From assembly GCA_025558075.1 (NCBI GenBank), contig JAHLKF010000008.1, positions 310,001 through 374,000 on the forward strand: 64,000 bases of DNA, written 5' to 3'. A program made the position numbers and the translations under genes. The stretch is from Gaertneriomyces semiglobifer (lineage: Eukaryota; Chytridiomycota; Chytridiomycetes; Spizellomycetales; Spizellomycetaceae). A model generated the notes under the pieces. It did not search any database. It saw only the letters and a list, made by a program, of their open reading frames with translations, and had not been told where the DNA came from. Below are positions 1-10,133 of this stretch, one piece after another (position 1 is the stretch's first letter; each line of letters begins with the position of its first letter).

Positions 1-174
1 GTTCTCCTACCCACTGAATGTGTTTTACCGTTCTTTGCGTAAGTGTTACCGTTTGCCTGCACAGACCTGAACAGAAGGATATACTGAACAGGTTCCTCGT
101 TCCTTAAACAGCCTCGCATCCCTTCTCACTACTACAAAAGTCACGGAAGGAATTCACTGGCCCCTCTGTCCCAA

Positions 175-776
175 ATGGCAGCACCAAACTGGCATCCTTT
201 GGCTCCGTTGTCGACTTTTTTAACGACGAACCGGACAACACTTGATCCATCCAATCCGTTACCATACAGCTGCAAGCAGCTCTCGTTACCAGCTCTTCCC
301 TCACGCCCAGACAAAGAGCGAAGCATTGCGGTCTTTTATCGACCCGATGAGAGGAAGTTGTATGCAGTCTCAAGCGTCTGCCCTCACCAGGGTGGGAATC
401 TTAGTAGAGGACCGATGATGGATATTGAAGATATGGGTGTGAAATGGGGATGTGCAGTTGTTTGCCCGTTACATGGATGGTGAGTTACATTGCTTTCCTC
501 CCGCCGACGAAGCCCACAGAAGTCTTTGCTATCGCTTGAGTTTCGATGTTCACCTCTCATTCCTCGCCCAGGGTATTTGACCTAACAACAGGCCAGTGTG
601 ATCGGTCGTCCTACATGCTCGATGTCTACGACGTGCGAATTGGTGAGGTACTGACCGAAGACGATGCACCAGACGCTACTAAGGCGACCTCGAAACCTGG
701 CGGAATTGTACCAGAGAACTATGATGGGGATCCCATGGTGTATGTCAGCTTTGAGCCGAGGAACAGGGGGAAATGA
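175..776 (+). CDS. Rieske [2Fe-2S] domain protein
   Basis: Two exons (175-479 and 572-776) encode 169 residues. The intron (480-571, GTGAGT...CAG) splits the second cluster motif, and splicing restores CPLHGWVFD. The two Rieske signatures CPHQGG and CPLHGW supply the Cys-His pairs that hold a 2Fe-2S cluster. The length and the absence of any catalytic domain resemble soluble Rieske ferredoxins (RFESD-like) or the small NirD-type subunit, which pass electrons to an oxygenase or reductase. No partner gene lies nearby. There is no clear signal peptide, although the first 60 residues precede the domain and could hold a targeting sequence. The ATG at 175 is the first in frame. Domain assignment is firm; the redox partner is unknown. 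Confidence 0.8.
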
Positions 777-1087
777 ATTGAAAACACCGTCGATCTTGAT
801 GACGGAAGAAGGCTGATACTCACGCTTGCGAATGGCAATCTGGTTGCGAACCATGCGAGATGCAATGTACGGATAACTTAAATTTAATTTATAGACCTGG
901 AGCGACGTTTCCAGCAACAGAGTTGTGTGACATGCCGAACTGTCCATGCCAAAATATGGTTATATCTCCCGCTGGTGCGACTGTTTTCCCATAAGGATAT
1001 CATACATCCACCATCTTTCAGCCACATCTCTCTAAGCATCCTACCCCGCTTTGTACATTTCGGAATATCCTCAACCGCCAAACTCAA
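777..1087. other. Intergenic, convergent 3' ends
   Basis: This stretch lies between the stop codons of the Rieske and EVE-domain genes. I see no coding pattern or repeat in it; it probably holds the two 3' untranslated regions. Confidence 0.5.
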
Positions 1088-1888
1088 TCACTCTTCTGCG
1101 TTCTCAAGCGAGAGAATGAAATCCCACTGCTCTTTGGTGACCCTTTGAACACTCAACCGCCCTCGTTTAATGAGCTGCATGTCCGACAATTCGTCGTATC
1201 CTTGTAACTCCTTCAAGCCAATTGGCCTACGCAGATTTCGTACGAATTGCACATCCACTTTGAACCATTTTGGTTTGTCCGTAGTACTTTTTGGATCGTA
1301 GTATGGGTTGCCCTCTTGATATTGCGTTTCGTCGACAGAGGGCTCACCGACAACTTCGCATAGGCCTACAATACCAGGTTTGCCACAGTTGGAATGGTAG
1401 AAGAAGCATTGGTCGCCGAGTTTCATTGACTGTAGAATGTTGCGGGCTTCGTAATTACGGATTCCCGTCCATGGCTCGCTTTTAGGGTATATTGATTCCA
1501 AGTTCTCGATGGAGAAGGATATGTTGTAACCGTTCTCGTACCGGGGAATAGGTTCGGATTTTATCAGGAAGTAGGAAACGTTCTTCGATTTATGGGCGGC
1601 AGGTGAAGATGTTGAAGTTACACTGACAGGCGCTGACGAGGAGGACGAGTCGCCTTTCGCAGCACTTGAGAGGGCCGCCTTATTGGAGTTGACCGCCGTC
1701 CGAGGCCTCTAAAAAGGGTACTTTTGTCGTCTCATTGACTGTCTGCAGCGTGCCGCTCCAGAACTAGAACGAACCTTGGAACTTGACCCGGTTGCATTGG
1801 GAGTAGCCTTAACACCGTCGCTTGTTATTGTCTCTTCGACGTGCGAGTCGGATAGCGTCCGCTTCGATTTGCTTCTTGTGGTGACCAT
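1088..1888 (-). CDS. THYN1: EVE-domain protein, THYN1-like
   Basis: The minus strand encodes about 244 residues in two exons (1888-1775 and 1708-1088), with a short intron at 1709-1774 (donor GTTCGT). The N-terminal 90 residues are Ser/Thr/Lys-rich and begin MVTTRSKSKR, a plausible nuclear-localisation tail. The rest is an EVE domain: YFLIKSEP opens it, followed by WTGIRNYEARN, GDQCFFYHSNC, GIVGLCEV and the closing WFKVDVQFVR. EVE proteins of the THYN1 type bind modified bases in DNA or RNA. I chose the ATG at 1888 because it gives the usual basic start. It is divergent from CSN4, with about 200 bp between start codons. Confidence 0.8.
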
Positions 1889-2094
1889 ATCTTGGCCTGG
1901 GTGATGACTTACGGGAATGTGCTTCGTTACCACCACCACGAGCCCAAACTTCGGCTCCTACCAAGCTATTCTCAGTAGCGAACCTCCACAACCAGTATTT
2001 GCAGGGCGATAGCTTTTGGAAAGTCAGATCCTAACGCGCGCGATTCTTTCACCCTTTTGATACAAATACGAACGAATGCCTGCAAAGAACGATC

Positions 2095-3439
2095 ATGTCT
2101 GCTGCAACCTCCCAACAATTGCAGTCTATAGCAACAGCAGATCTCAAAGATCGTCCGGTCTTGTATCGGCAGCTTCTTGAGTCCGTCCTTGGCTCGTCTA
2201 GCACACTAACACAAGATGTCATTCAAGCCCTGCAAGTGTTCATAACGCATTCCTTGGAGGAAAGTGTGGGATTGGTGGTCTCACGGCAGCTCCTCGGTGA
2301 CTTTGTGAGCCTCTTTGGAGAATGGAGTACTGGAAAGGATGTGGAAGCTACAAAGGAGATGTGGAAATATTTGCTGGACCAAATGCAGGGACGAGCGGTT
2401 GCGTTTGAGGAGCAGGTATGCACTCCCGTCCGGTCATACCAATTCCGACATAACCTAATGAAGTGACATAGATATCATCCGTACGGGAAAAGCTCGCTGA
2501 CATCCTGGAGGAGCAAGAAGAATTCTTGGAAGCCGCTAGACAGTTGCAAGGCATACCACTCGACTCAGGCCACCGACCAATTTCTGAGAACTACAAATTG
2601 CAGATATACATAAGAATCGTAAGGCTACTTCTGGAAGAAGATGATGCAGTTACCGCAGAGGCCTATCTCAATCGAGCAGCCTTGTTGATTGTCAACAGCA
2701 CAGACCCTGTCCTACCAATACATTTCAAGCTCTCGCAAGCGAAAGTGTTAGATTTCAAACGCAACTTCCTACAAGCTGCTTCCAAGTACCACGAGTTGTC
2801 TTACATCCCCATGATCGACGCGGGAGAACGTCTTCAACTACTGACCAAAGCCGTGACATGTGCGGTGTTAGCCGGAGCCGGTCCCCTTCGCAGCCGTATG
2901 CTTGCGACGCTCTACAAGGACGAACGGGTGCATGATCTACCTGTGTATGGGATCCTGCAAAAGATGTACATGGATCGTGTCCTGCGCAAAAGCGAGGTCA
3001 AAGAGTTCGCCGCCACACTTGAACCGCACCAAGTCGCCAGCCTAGCAGACGGAACAACAGTACTCGACCGGGCAGTGATTGAGCACAATTTGCTGTCTGC
3101 AAGCAAGCTCTACAACAATATTACTTTTCAGGAGCTTGGCAACTTGTTAGATATCTCGGCGGAACAGGCGGAGCAAGTTGCTAGTAAGATGTGTGGAGAG
3201 GGCATCCTACACGGTAGCATTGATCAAATCGATGGACTGGTGCACTTCAAAGATGCAGGAGATCTAGCGTCGTGGGATTCGCAGATTGCGGGCCTACTGC
3301 ATCACCTGGACGGAGTAGTGGAAAGTGTCCAGACCAGGTGAGCACTGCAAAACGTTTTGTTTTGAGATAAGAAATCGTATTTTGACGAGTGAGGTACAGA
3401 TATCCAGAATGGGCCGCAGCGCAGATGTCTCGAGCGTGA
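2095..3439 (+). CDS. CSN4: COP9 signalosome subunit 4
   Basis: Three exons (2095-2415, 2472-3337, 3400-3439) give 408 residues, close to the roughly 400 usual for CSN4. An N-terminal helical (TPR-like) region is followed by a PCI domain; the PCI winged helix is visible in [18 protein letters not shown]. The tiny last exon restores the conserved CSN4 C-terminus YPEWAAAQM, which supports the gene model. CSN4 is a structural subunit of the COP9 signalosome, which removes Nedd8 from cullin-RING ubiquitin ligases. S. cerevisiae has a strongly reduced complex, so a canonical CSN4 suggests a fuller one here. Confidence 0.92.
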
Positions 3440-3716
3440 CCGCCTGCGGATTACTTTTGTCAACAACGGATATCCTCCAACTATTACTTTACAATATGTG
3501 AATAACATAATGGTTCCGATAAGCTCACTTCCACCGCACCATCAGTTGAGGCCGAGTTAGGTACAATATTTCGAGTTCAGTTTTGTTTTTTAAGTGATGT
3601 TACGACAACAAAACATATTCGCAAGTCTATCTGAATCTGCCTGCGGGACCTATGGAAAACTAGCCAAAAACATATACAGTCTATGAAGAACGCAGGGCAT
3701 CTGCGAAAGCGGGTAT

Positions 3717-4322
3717 CTACGAAACCAGGATAGGTTGTTGACTTGCCGCTAGACCACCGGGGATTCTGTCCCTCTCTGTACTAATGGATGCAGTCGATGG
3801 CCGTGCGGGCGCGGGTGATGGCTTGCGGATAATTACAGGAGGTGAAGCCTTGCGGGTAACAGGCGAAGTCCTGTACCCATTCGAAGAACTCGAGACAACG
3901 CTTGAACGACTACTCGGGGACATGGCGACGCCCAGTGTTACCGCTTCTGCATTGATGCGTTCGAGTTGTGGACGATCTTCCCATATGACAGTGGGATACC
4001 CGTGGTCGCCGACACGGTAGGTGACGCTGAAAGGGTCCACCCATAATACGTATTCCTCAGGAAAGCTGGACATCAGAACATCAATGCCCAATCCGCACTC
4101 ATCAGCGGCGTTCATCAATACTGGGTCCGGCTTTCCTCCCGAAATATTGATTGCGCGATAAGCGTTTCCCGCAAGAGGTAACGTTGGATTCCAATGCGCA
4201 TCAAACTTTAGGGTCATCTGGCGTTGAAGAGAGGCTTGGAAAGCTGAGCGCTGATCCGGTGGAACCGAGGCAGACAGATGCGTCGAAAGGAAAGTAGACG
4301 CGGCCGAAATCTCGTTTAGCAT
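3717..4322 (-). CDS. BTG/Tob family antiproliferative protein
   Basis: A single exon encodes 201 residues. Residues 1-115 form a BTG domain: MLNEISAASTFLSTHL, HWNPTLPLAGNAYRAINI (matching the family GSAYRCI block), DPVLMNAADECGLGIDVL and LWVDPFSVTYRVGDHG. The remaining tail is rich in Ser, Pro and Arg and looks disordered. In animals BTG/Tob proteins bind the Caf1/Pop2 subunit of CCR4-NOT and promote deadenylation; a similar role is inferred here. The family is absent from the common yeasts, which fits an early-diverging fungus. The ATG at 4322 starts exactly at the domain. Confidence 0.85.
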   Translation of the reverse strand: MLNEISAASTFLSTHLSASVPPDQRSAFQASLQRQMTLKFDAHWNPTLPLAGNAYRAINISGGKPDPVLMNAADECGLGIDVLMSSFPEEYVLWVDPFSVTYRVGDHGYPTVIWEDRPQLERINAEAVTLGVAMSPSSRSSVVSSSSNGYRTSPVTRKASPPVIIRKPSPAPARPSTASISTERDRIPGGLAASQQPILVS

Positions 4323-4626
4323 GGTTCCCTTTGCTTTTGATATGGCGGCAATGTAAAATCACTATGTCCGCGGCTGACGTTAAGCTGTGAGCTAACTGTG
4401 TCGTAGACAGCCTCTTTATACACTGACGGTTGCCAGTTTTGAATAGGTCAAGCAGTTTGAACTAAATATATCTTTGCAGAGGATGGCAGTGCCGCTTTCT
4501 TATTCTAAACACTGTGTGCTACAAAGATTCGGAGCTCTTGGAGATTCAAATTAAAGCAAACAATGATAGATATTGTTTGTTGACGAAGTGATCCAACTCT
4601 GAAGCTCCTGACCCTGGGGTTGGCCC

Positions 4627-4875
4627 TCAACCTGCATTTTTAAGACAATTCATCAGAGAGAGGCGCTGTGAACGAGGAGCGGCAGGTGGCATGCTTGCTG
4701 CTGCAACTGTGGATAGGATATGATATTCAGCTTCAACAAGCCTCGGAATGACCGAGAATAGCATCGTGGCTTCGCGTAACTGCCACAGATATCTGTGCCA
4801 CTCATTATATGACTGTGCCTTCACGCGTGAGGGCACGATTGCTGTGCCAGACTGTTCCAACAGGGTAGTTGACAT
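4627..4875 (-). CDS. Small hypothetical protein
   Basis: An 82-residue reading frame starts with ATG at 4875 (MSTTLLEQSG). The sequence is largely helical and amphipathic (EWHRYLWQLREATMLFSVIP), with no signal peptide and no motif I recognise. It may be a complete small protein or one exon of a larger gene. About 300 bases (4323-4626) with no visible feature separate it from the BTG gene. Support is only the open frame and protein-like composition. Confidence 0.3.
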   Translation of the reverse strand: MSTTLLEQSGTAIVPSRVKAQSYNEWHRYLWQLREATMLFSVIPRLVEAEYHILSTVAAASMPPAAPRSQRLSLMNCLKNAG

Positions 4876-4929
4876 TTTATTCAATCCTAGAATGTCGAAC
4901 TGAGCGGGTATGAAATAGAGGCATCTCAC

Positions 4930-7685
4930 CTCTCATCGACTGTCGTCCTGTAACCCGGCATTGCGCCATCCTCTGTGTATTTCAGGTGGCACGCAACGAC
5001 TTGCGTAGAGCAAGCTCGTTTGCTCAGATTTCGTGGAAGTGTGGCTATATACAGCCTTCAACTCGACCACAGGCACTCCATGCACCAAAAAATGCTGTAT
5101 GCGGCGACACATGGCATACTACGTATGCCAGTCGCACGACCAGCACAAGTACGAGCTCGCCATCAAGGTGCATGCTGAGCTGGCTGATGCTGATTTCTGA
5201 TGAGACTCAGTCCGCGGATGAACACAAGACCCCCCGACAAGAGGCGGGCGGTGGCGGGAAAAATGGCATTGCGATACTTGGATGGCAATCGGTCCGACCA
5301 GGGAGGACTGATGTAGATCTTCAATCGCACCGGTAAGACATCCGATTTTGAAAAACCCCCAGCAGCGACATGACCGCATACCGGTTTTGCAGACTTCGAT
5401 GAGGAGGTATTTACAATCGACGCCAATTTTGGAGACCAGCATGATGACGTCCGATCACGCCTGGAGAGCCACGAATCCTCTACTTGTAGAGTAGAGATGG
5501 CGTATCCGATGGTATCGGAGCACCTGCCGCAATCGCTCGCAGTGTACGATTTCCGGGATGAGAGCATTGCCAAAGCCGTTCCGGGTCGCAGTGGACTGTC
5601 GCTGCAAGCAGCAGCATTCAGAGTACTACGTACTCTCATCGGCGACTGCCAAAACAGCACGGCTGTTTTGGCAGTGGCCCACTCGGAGGCTTGTTTCGGT
5701 TTACCGAATTAGTGTACTTATTGTTATTGATAATGGTAACAAGCCATATCAAGAAGACACTTGGCCCTGGCTTCCTCCTTCCTTCCCAAAATTCACACGC
5801 ATCCGCCATCGCCGCCATCACTGGTTCATAGTCCCCGTTGTAGGTCGGCAGGTTTCAGGTATGTAGGGCTCTTTCATGGACCTCTTTCTCGTTCTGCTTT
5901 TGATTTTATGTTTTCGACATAGGGCTTTTGTCTTGGTGTCCAACGGCGCGCTGGATGCCGAACATGTGATCCAGCAGGTGTCCTGAGCCTTCAACTGTCT
6001 TGTTGTCGACACACGCTTGCCTACCTGCCCTCTTCGTTGTTCACTGGAGAGGTGTCAGTTAACCTTGCTTTCTTGGTGTCGGACACCACCTGCCCGCTGA
6101 CCGCTCCCCTGTCGTGGTGAACACGTTCGAGGGTGATGTGTATGGCTCCCGGTGAAAGATCTTGAGAGGGGGACCTTGCTGATCTCTCTGGGTCTAATGA
6201 ATGTTAGCGGCATTTGTGTGGAGATCTCGATGGGTCGGCAAAGGATCTCTGGTGCATTAGTAGGGGCTCTCAAGAACTTAATATCGCACGCCTGAGGATC
6301 TTGACAGGGTTAGCGAATCCTTGTCCCATAGGACCATCACCATCAAGCTGAGAGAGGACGAGCTTCATTGGGCCAGCAAAAGAAACCAGCAAGTTTTTCA
6401 CAAAAGCCTGGTAGTTGTGCTACAGGTCATCCTTGCATACCTAACACCGAACACGAGCCTTAAAGTAGAGCCACAATCACTGATAGAGAGCGTGAGCTTT
6501 TATGGAGCAGACAGGGAGATGAAAATACCGAGAGTTTTGCGCAGGTAGTGCATGATAGTTGTGTTACTACCAGTCATCCTTGCATTCTTAACATCCCGAA
6601 TTATTTATGTAGTCCTGATACGTCCGGACGACCATGCATGTGAAATATGGGGCGGGAGGGCGCAGGCGATATGGTCATCGGTCAAGGCTACGCTGATTGC
6701 AATCCTTTGTGATGGAAAATACATTTGGTCACCGCCTGTGTTAAATTTATATTCAGACTCGTTACCTGAGCCCTCAGCAGCAACTGCTTTCTCTATTAAG
6801 GATTTGGTACGCAACAGCGTTTGCACTTGTCTATCATCTTCCATCCCTGCCCCCGTCACCTCAATTGATTTACATTTAGATTTAGTATAGTGACTATTGT
6901 CTAACCCCGGACTACCAAACTTACACGTACGCGTGTAGTCAGTGAGAAAATGCGAACAAAATGAGATACACCAAGCGGAACAAAGAGGGATAAAGAGGGA
7001 TAGGATGCGATAGCGATCAAGCGTGTGAATTGTCGTTTAAATCCACGGGTGCATGCAGGGTGGGTTTCCCACCCTCAACGACAACAACATCCACAAAAAG
7101 GCGAAACACGCCGAGTAAAAACTAACGGGTTGGCGCATCGAGATCCAAAAGGGTTTGCCCCCCAACTTAAAGAAACACAACATTTCCCGATCATACATCA
7201 ATGCGGCAGACCAAAAACACGTACAAAAATGTCTCGCATTCAATGATCCTTCGGTCAAATGCTGTTCTGATGAGCAGGATCGCTAGATCTACTCAACTTC
7301 CAGTTCCCTACCGGCTGGAATTGTTTTAAAATGTCTGTTTGTTGTGCTGCTCTAATTGTACGTGTTACAGGCACTTAGAACGAGTTTTTCCTGCCAAACA
7401 CGTAGCGGATACCTATGAAATGGCTCCAAGTGGTAGAAACTGGTATCACAAGGTGGATATCACTAGGAAACCACTAGTAGCAACATTGGCATCAATGGGG
7501 AAGAAATATATTCCAATGGCATCATGGCGTGTAAAGCTAATTAGTACTCCCACCAGTGTGCACCGGAGAATTTCTGTACATCTATTCCAATAATAGGCCG
7601 CACACAAATCCCCGAATTCTAGCGTCGGGAGTTCAGATGCTCCTGTCGCTTTCTTCTGCCAGCTCGGCTGTGATCAGCGTGCAAG
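4930..7685. other. Gene-poor stretch with coding-like fragments
   Basis: No complete gene can be assembled here. On the plus strand about 5017-5200 reads as a Cys/His-rich segment (CTKKCCMRRHMAYYVCQ, then HDQHKYELAIKVHAELA), and 5391-5712 reads as about 104 residues after a plausible acceptor (TTTTGCAG), ending in a stop at 5712. These could be exons of one gene or remnants of a decayed element. At 6412-6456 and 6554-6600 a sequence of about 45 bp (TCATCCTTGCAT core) occurs twice, imperfectly. From 6600 to 7685 I see only short chance frames. Confidence 0.35.
5645..5675. repeat. Perfect 14-bp inverted repeat (hairpin)
   Basis: The arm ACTGCCAAAACAGC is followed after three bases (ACG) by its exact reverse complement. 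It lies inside the coding-like frame that ends at 5712. It has no T-tract, so it does not look like a terminator. Confidence 0.8.
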
Positions 7686-9714
7686 ATGTATTCACGCTCC
7701 GAGCGCAAGTTCCTCGCGACTCCAAAGGACCCACATCTGGGCCCCGGGAGCTATGATCCTGATACACCCGCCGTTCCCGTTGGCAAGTCCCGCGGAAATG
7801 AAGGGTAAGTAAGAAGCAGGTCCGCTAACAAAGCCATCCGCTAGGAGGCTATATAGAAAATAAACTAAGGGTATAACACTTGTCACAGATATGCTCCATT
7901 TACGTCTCTAACGCCCCGTACATCGTACTTTGACGAGATCACCCGCCTCACGGAAGCACCGGCGCGACCCGCACCAGGGGAATACCGGACTGAGTTGTTA
8001 AAGCTCGCACTGGATAAGCCTTGGAAGGCGCCGCAGTGGGGTAAAAGTACCGTAAAACGGTTCGACAATTACGACCGCAAGAAAAGCGAGGTACCTGGTC
8101 CCGGATGGTATGATGTCAATGAGGGAATGAAGCCGAAGCAAGGCCATGATGACGGAGGAGATGTGCCAAACGCACTCAAGTTGATCGTCCGCGAGAGTAA
8201 AGTGCATCCTTTGATGAACCGGCCGGTGCCGGTCGATGAAGAAGGATATCAATACGACTTGGAAGAGCGTGAGAATAAGCTTCTAGCGAAGCAAGATGCG
8301 CCTGGAATGGCTCCACGCCCCAAGATTGTATGGAAGAGAAAGTTTGGGGCACCTAGCATCCCAGGACGAGATGCGGGAGGATTTGAAGAGAGAGAAGGTA
8401 GGTTTTTCGTCCAATCAGCGGGACGTTCACTCGGAAAGCGCAGCTGAACAACTGCTAGATGGACAGCTCCATCCCCGTCCCAGAATTCCCCCACCACGGC
8501 CGAAATCCGTATCCGCTCCTAGTTCGATCTCAATAAAAAGCGGCCCCACCTTCGCTCGGGCACACAAGTCATTGTCGCTCACGCTTCCATCCGCCTCAAC
8601 ACCGGCGCCCAATAGCTATAATCCGTTACAAGCGTCTATCCCGGTTGAAAAGGAGAAGACGCGACGGGTGGGCTTAATGGGGCTGAGCCCCTGTATGCGT
8701 TTGACAGACGAGATATTAAAGACCGAGAAACGAAATGGGATACCAGGTCCCGGTTCTTACGAAGTGAAGGATTTAAAAGGCTCTGGGAAAGCGAAAGGCG
8801 GGCAGCGTTGGGATTTGGGAGGAACAGGGCATGAGCTGCCGAGCCACATGCATGGGGAACAAATGTATACTCCAGGACCCGGGGCATATGATGTGGATCG
8901 AACGCGACGCTTTGAGGACAGAGAGCAACGAGAACGTGACAGAACTGCACCGTTTGCAACCACGACTCCTCGATTCCCCCAGCAACACGATAGCAGGCCT
9001 GGACCGAATGCGTACAATGTCGCTGAATCTGAAGAGAAGCTGTTGAACCAAAGCAAGTCTCTGAAGGGGCGAGTTGTTGGTGGCTTTGGTAGTGTCAGCG
9101 AGAGATTTCAAACTGCACGATCGGAAAGGGCGCCTGCACCAACCACCTATCAGCAAGAAATCCAAATGTCAAAACCCAGTCGCCCGCAGACCCGGATGTC
9201 AGCGCTGCAAACGCACGGGCCATTACCGATTACTCTTGGAAACATCATTGTCAATCCGGCCAATGCCCGAATTCCTGTGTTTGGGAGTCAGACTGATCGC
9301 TTCCCCGACCATGCGGGTGATATCCCGAGTGTTGGAGCATATGAAGTGGAGCGGGCATTCAAGAAATTGGTTGGGGAAAAGGGTGTATGGAAGAAACCTG
9401 GAGCTGCTTTAAGTTTAGCAAAGGAAAGCGGAAGGAGGGACATTTTCAGCGGTAAGCATCCATGTGTTTGACCTTTTTTGATGCCCAGACTCATCTCAAA
9501 TGAACGGATTTCAGTCAAAGAGCGCCTGCCTGCACCCAATCAGTACACACCTATGGTGCTAACGCGGCGTGACGTTCATCGAGGAGAGGGATTCTTAAGC
9601 GTACCTCGCTTTGAAGACTTGCCAAAGGACAAGGTGCTGGTTCCCGGACCAGGGAGCTACGAGACCCCAGCCGACTTGGTTCGAAAAACTTACAATGTTA
9701 CATTAGCGGTTTAG
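7686..9714 (+). CDS. Sperm-tail PG-rich repeat protein, STPG2-like
   Basis: Four exons (7686-7804, 7889-8397, 8444-9451, 9515-9714) encode 611 residues; the introns are 84, 46, 63 nt long and the splice phases agree. At least nine copies of the PG-rich repeat are visible: LGPGSYDP, APGEYRTE, VPGPGWYDV, IPGPGSYEV, TPGPGAYDV, RPGPNAYNV, APNQYTPM and VPGPGSYETP among them. Repeats of this type occur in proteins of axonemes and sperm tails (STPG1/STPG2 and relatives), some of which lie inside the lumen of doublet microtubules. Presence of the family implies a motile flagellated stage. The ATG at 7686 places the first repeat at residues 19-26. Human STPG2 is somewhat shorter. Confidence 0.88.
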
Positions 9715-10133
9715 ACTTTGAAGCGGCAATTTACAAACTAGTTAATCATAGTAATTGTACAGTTCTACCCGGTTGAGGCATAACGTTCTTACTTAAGTGC
9801 TTATACTGTCGGAGTAAGACTCGTTTGCTTACTAAGCAAGCCTGTAATTTAAATCTAATCTTCTGACTAAGCAGGTTGCGCGACGCGCAATTCCATTGGC
9901 CTGCGATGGGTTGCTGTCGATGGCATCTCCCAAATGTTGGTTTCGCTTATAAAAGGCAGGCATGAGTGGCGGGGGCAGGTAGAATAGACAGACAGAGAGT
10001 AGGCAGTGTAGGAGTCAAAGTAGAGGTGCGACGGTGTATATAAACTGGACGAGACCAGGGTGCCGCCTCTCGGCCTGCCTTACAACCAGCATTCGCATCG
10101 TTGCATCGCTGATACAATATATATAAACGAGTA
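9715..10133 (+). other. Intergenic, promoter side of the MET10 fusion gene
   Basis: This contains the 3' region of the PG-rich repeat gene and the upstream region of the MET10 fusion. A TATA-like element (9948-9955) and an inverted CCAAT box (ATTGG near 9893) are the only sites noted. Confidence 0.45.
9948..9955 (+). promoter_or_regulatory. TATA-box candidate
   Basis: TATAAAAG lies about 185 bp upstream of the ATG at 10134, with an ATTGG (CCAAT) element about 55 bp further upstream. The match is exact, but the function is inferred from position only. Confidence 0.45.
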
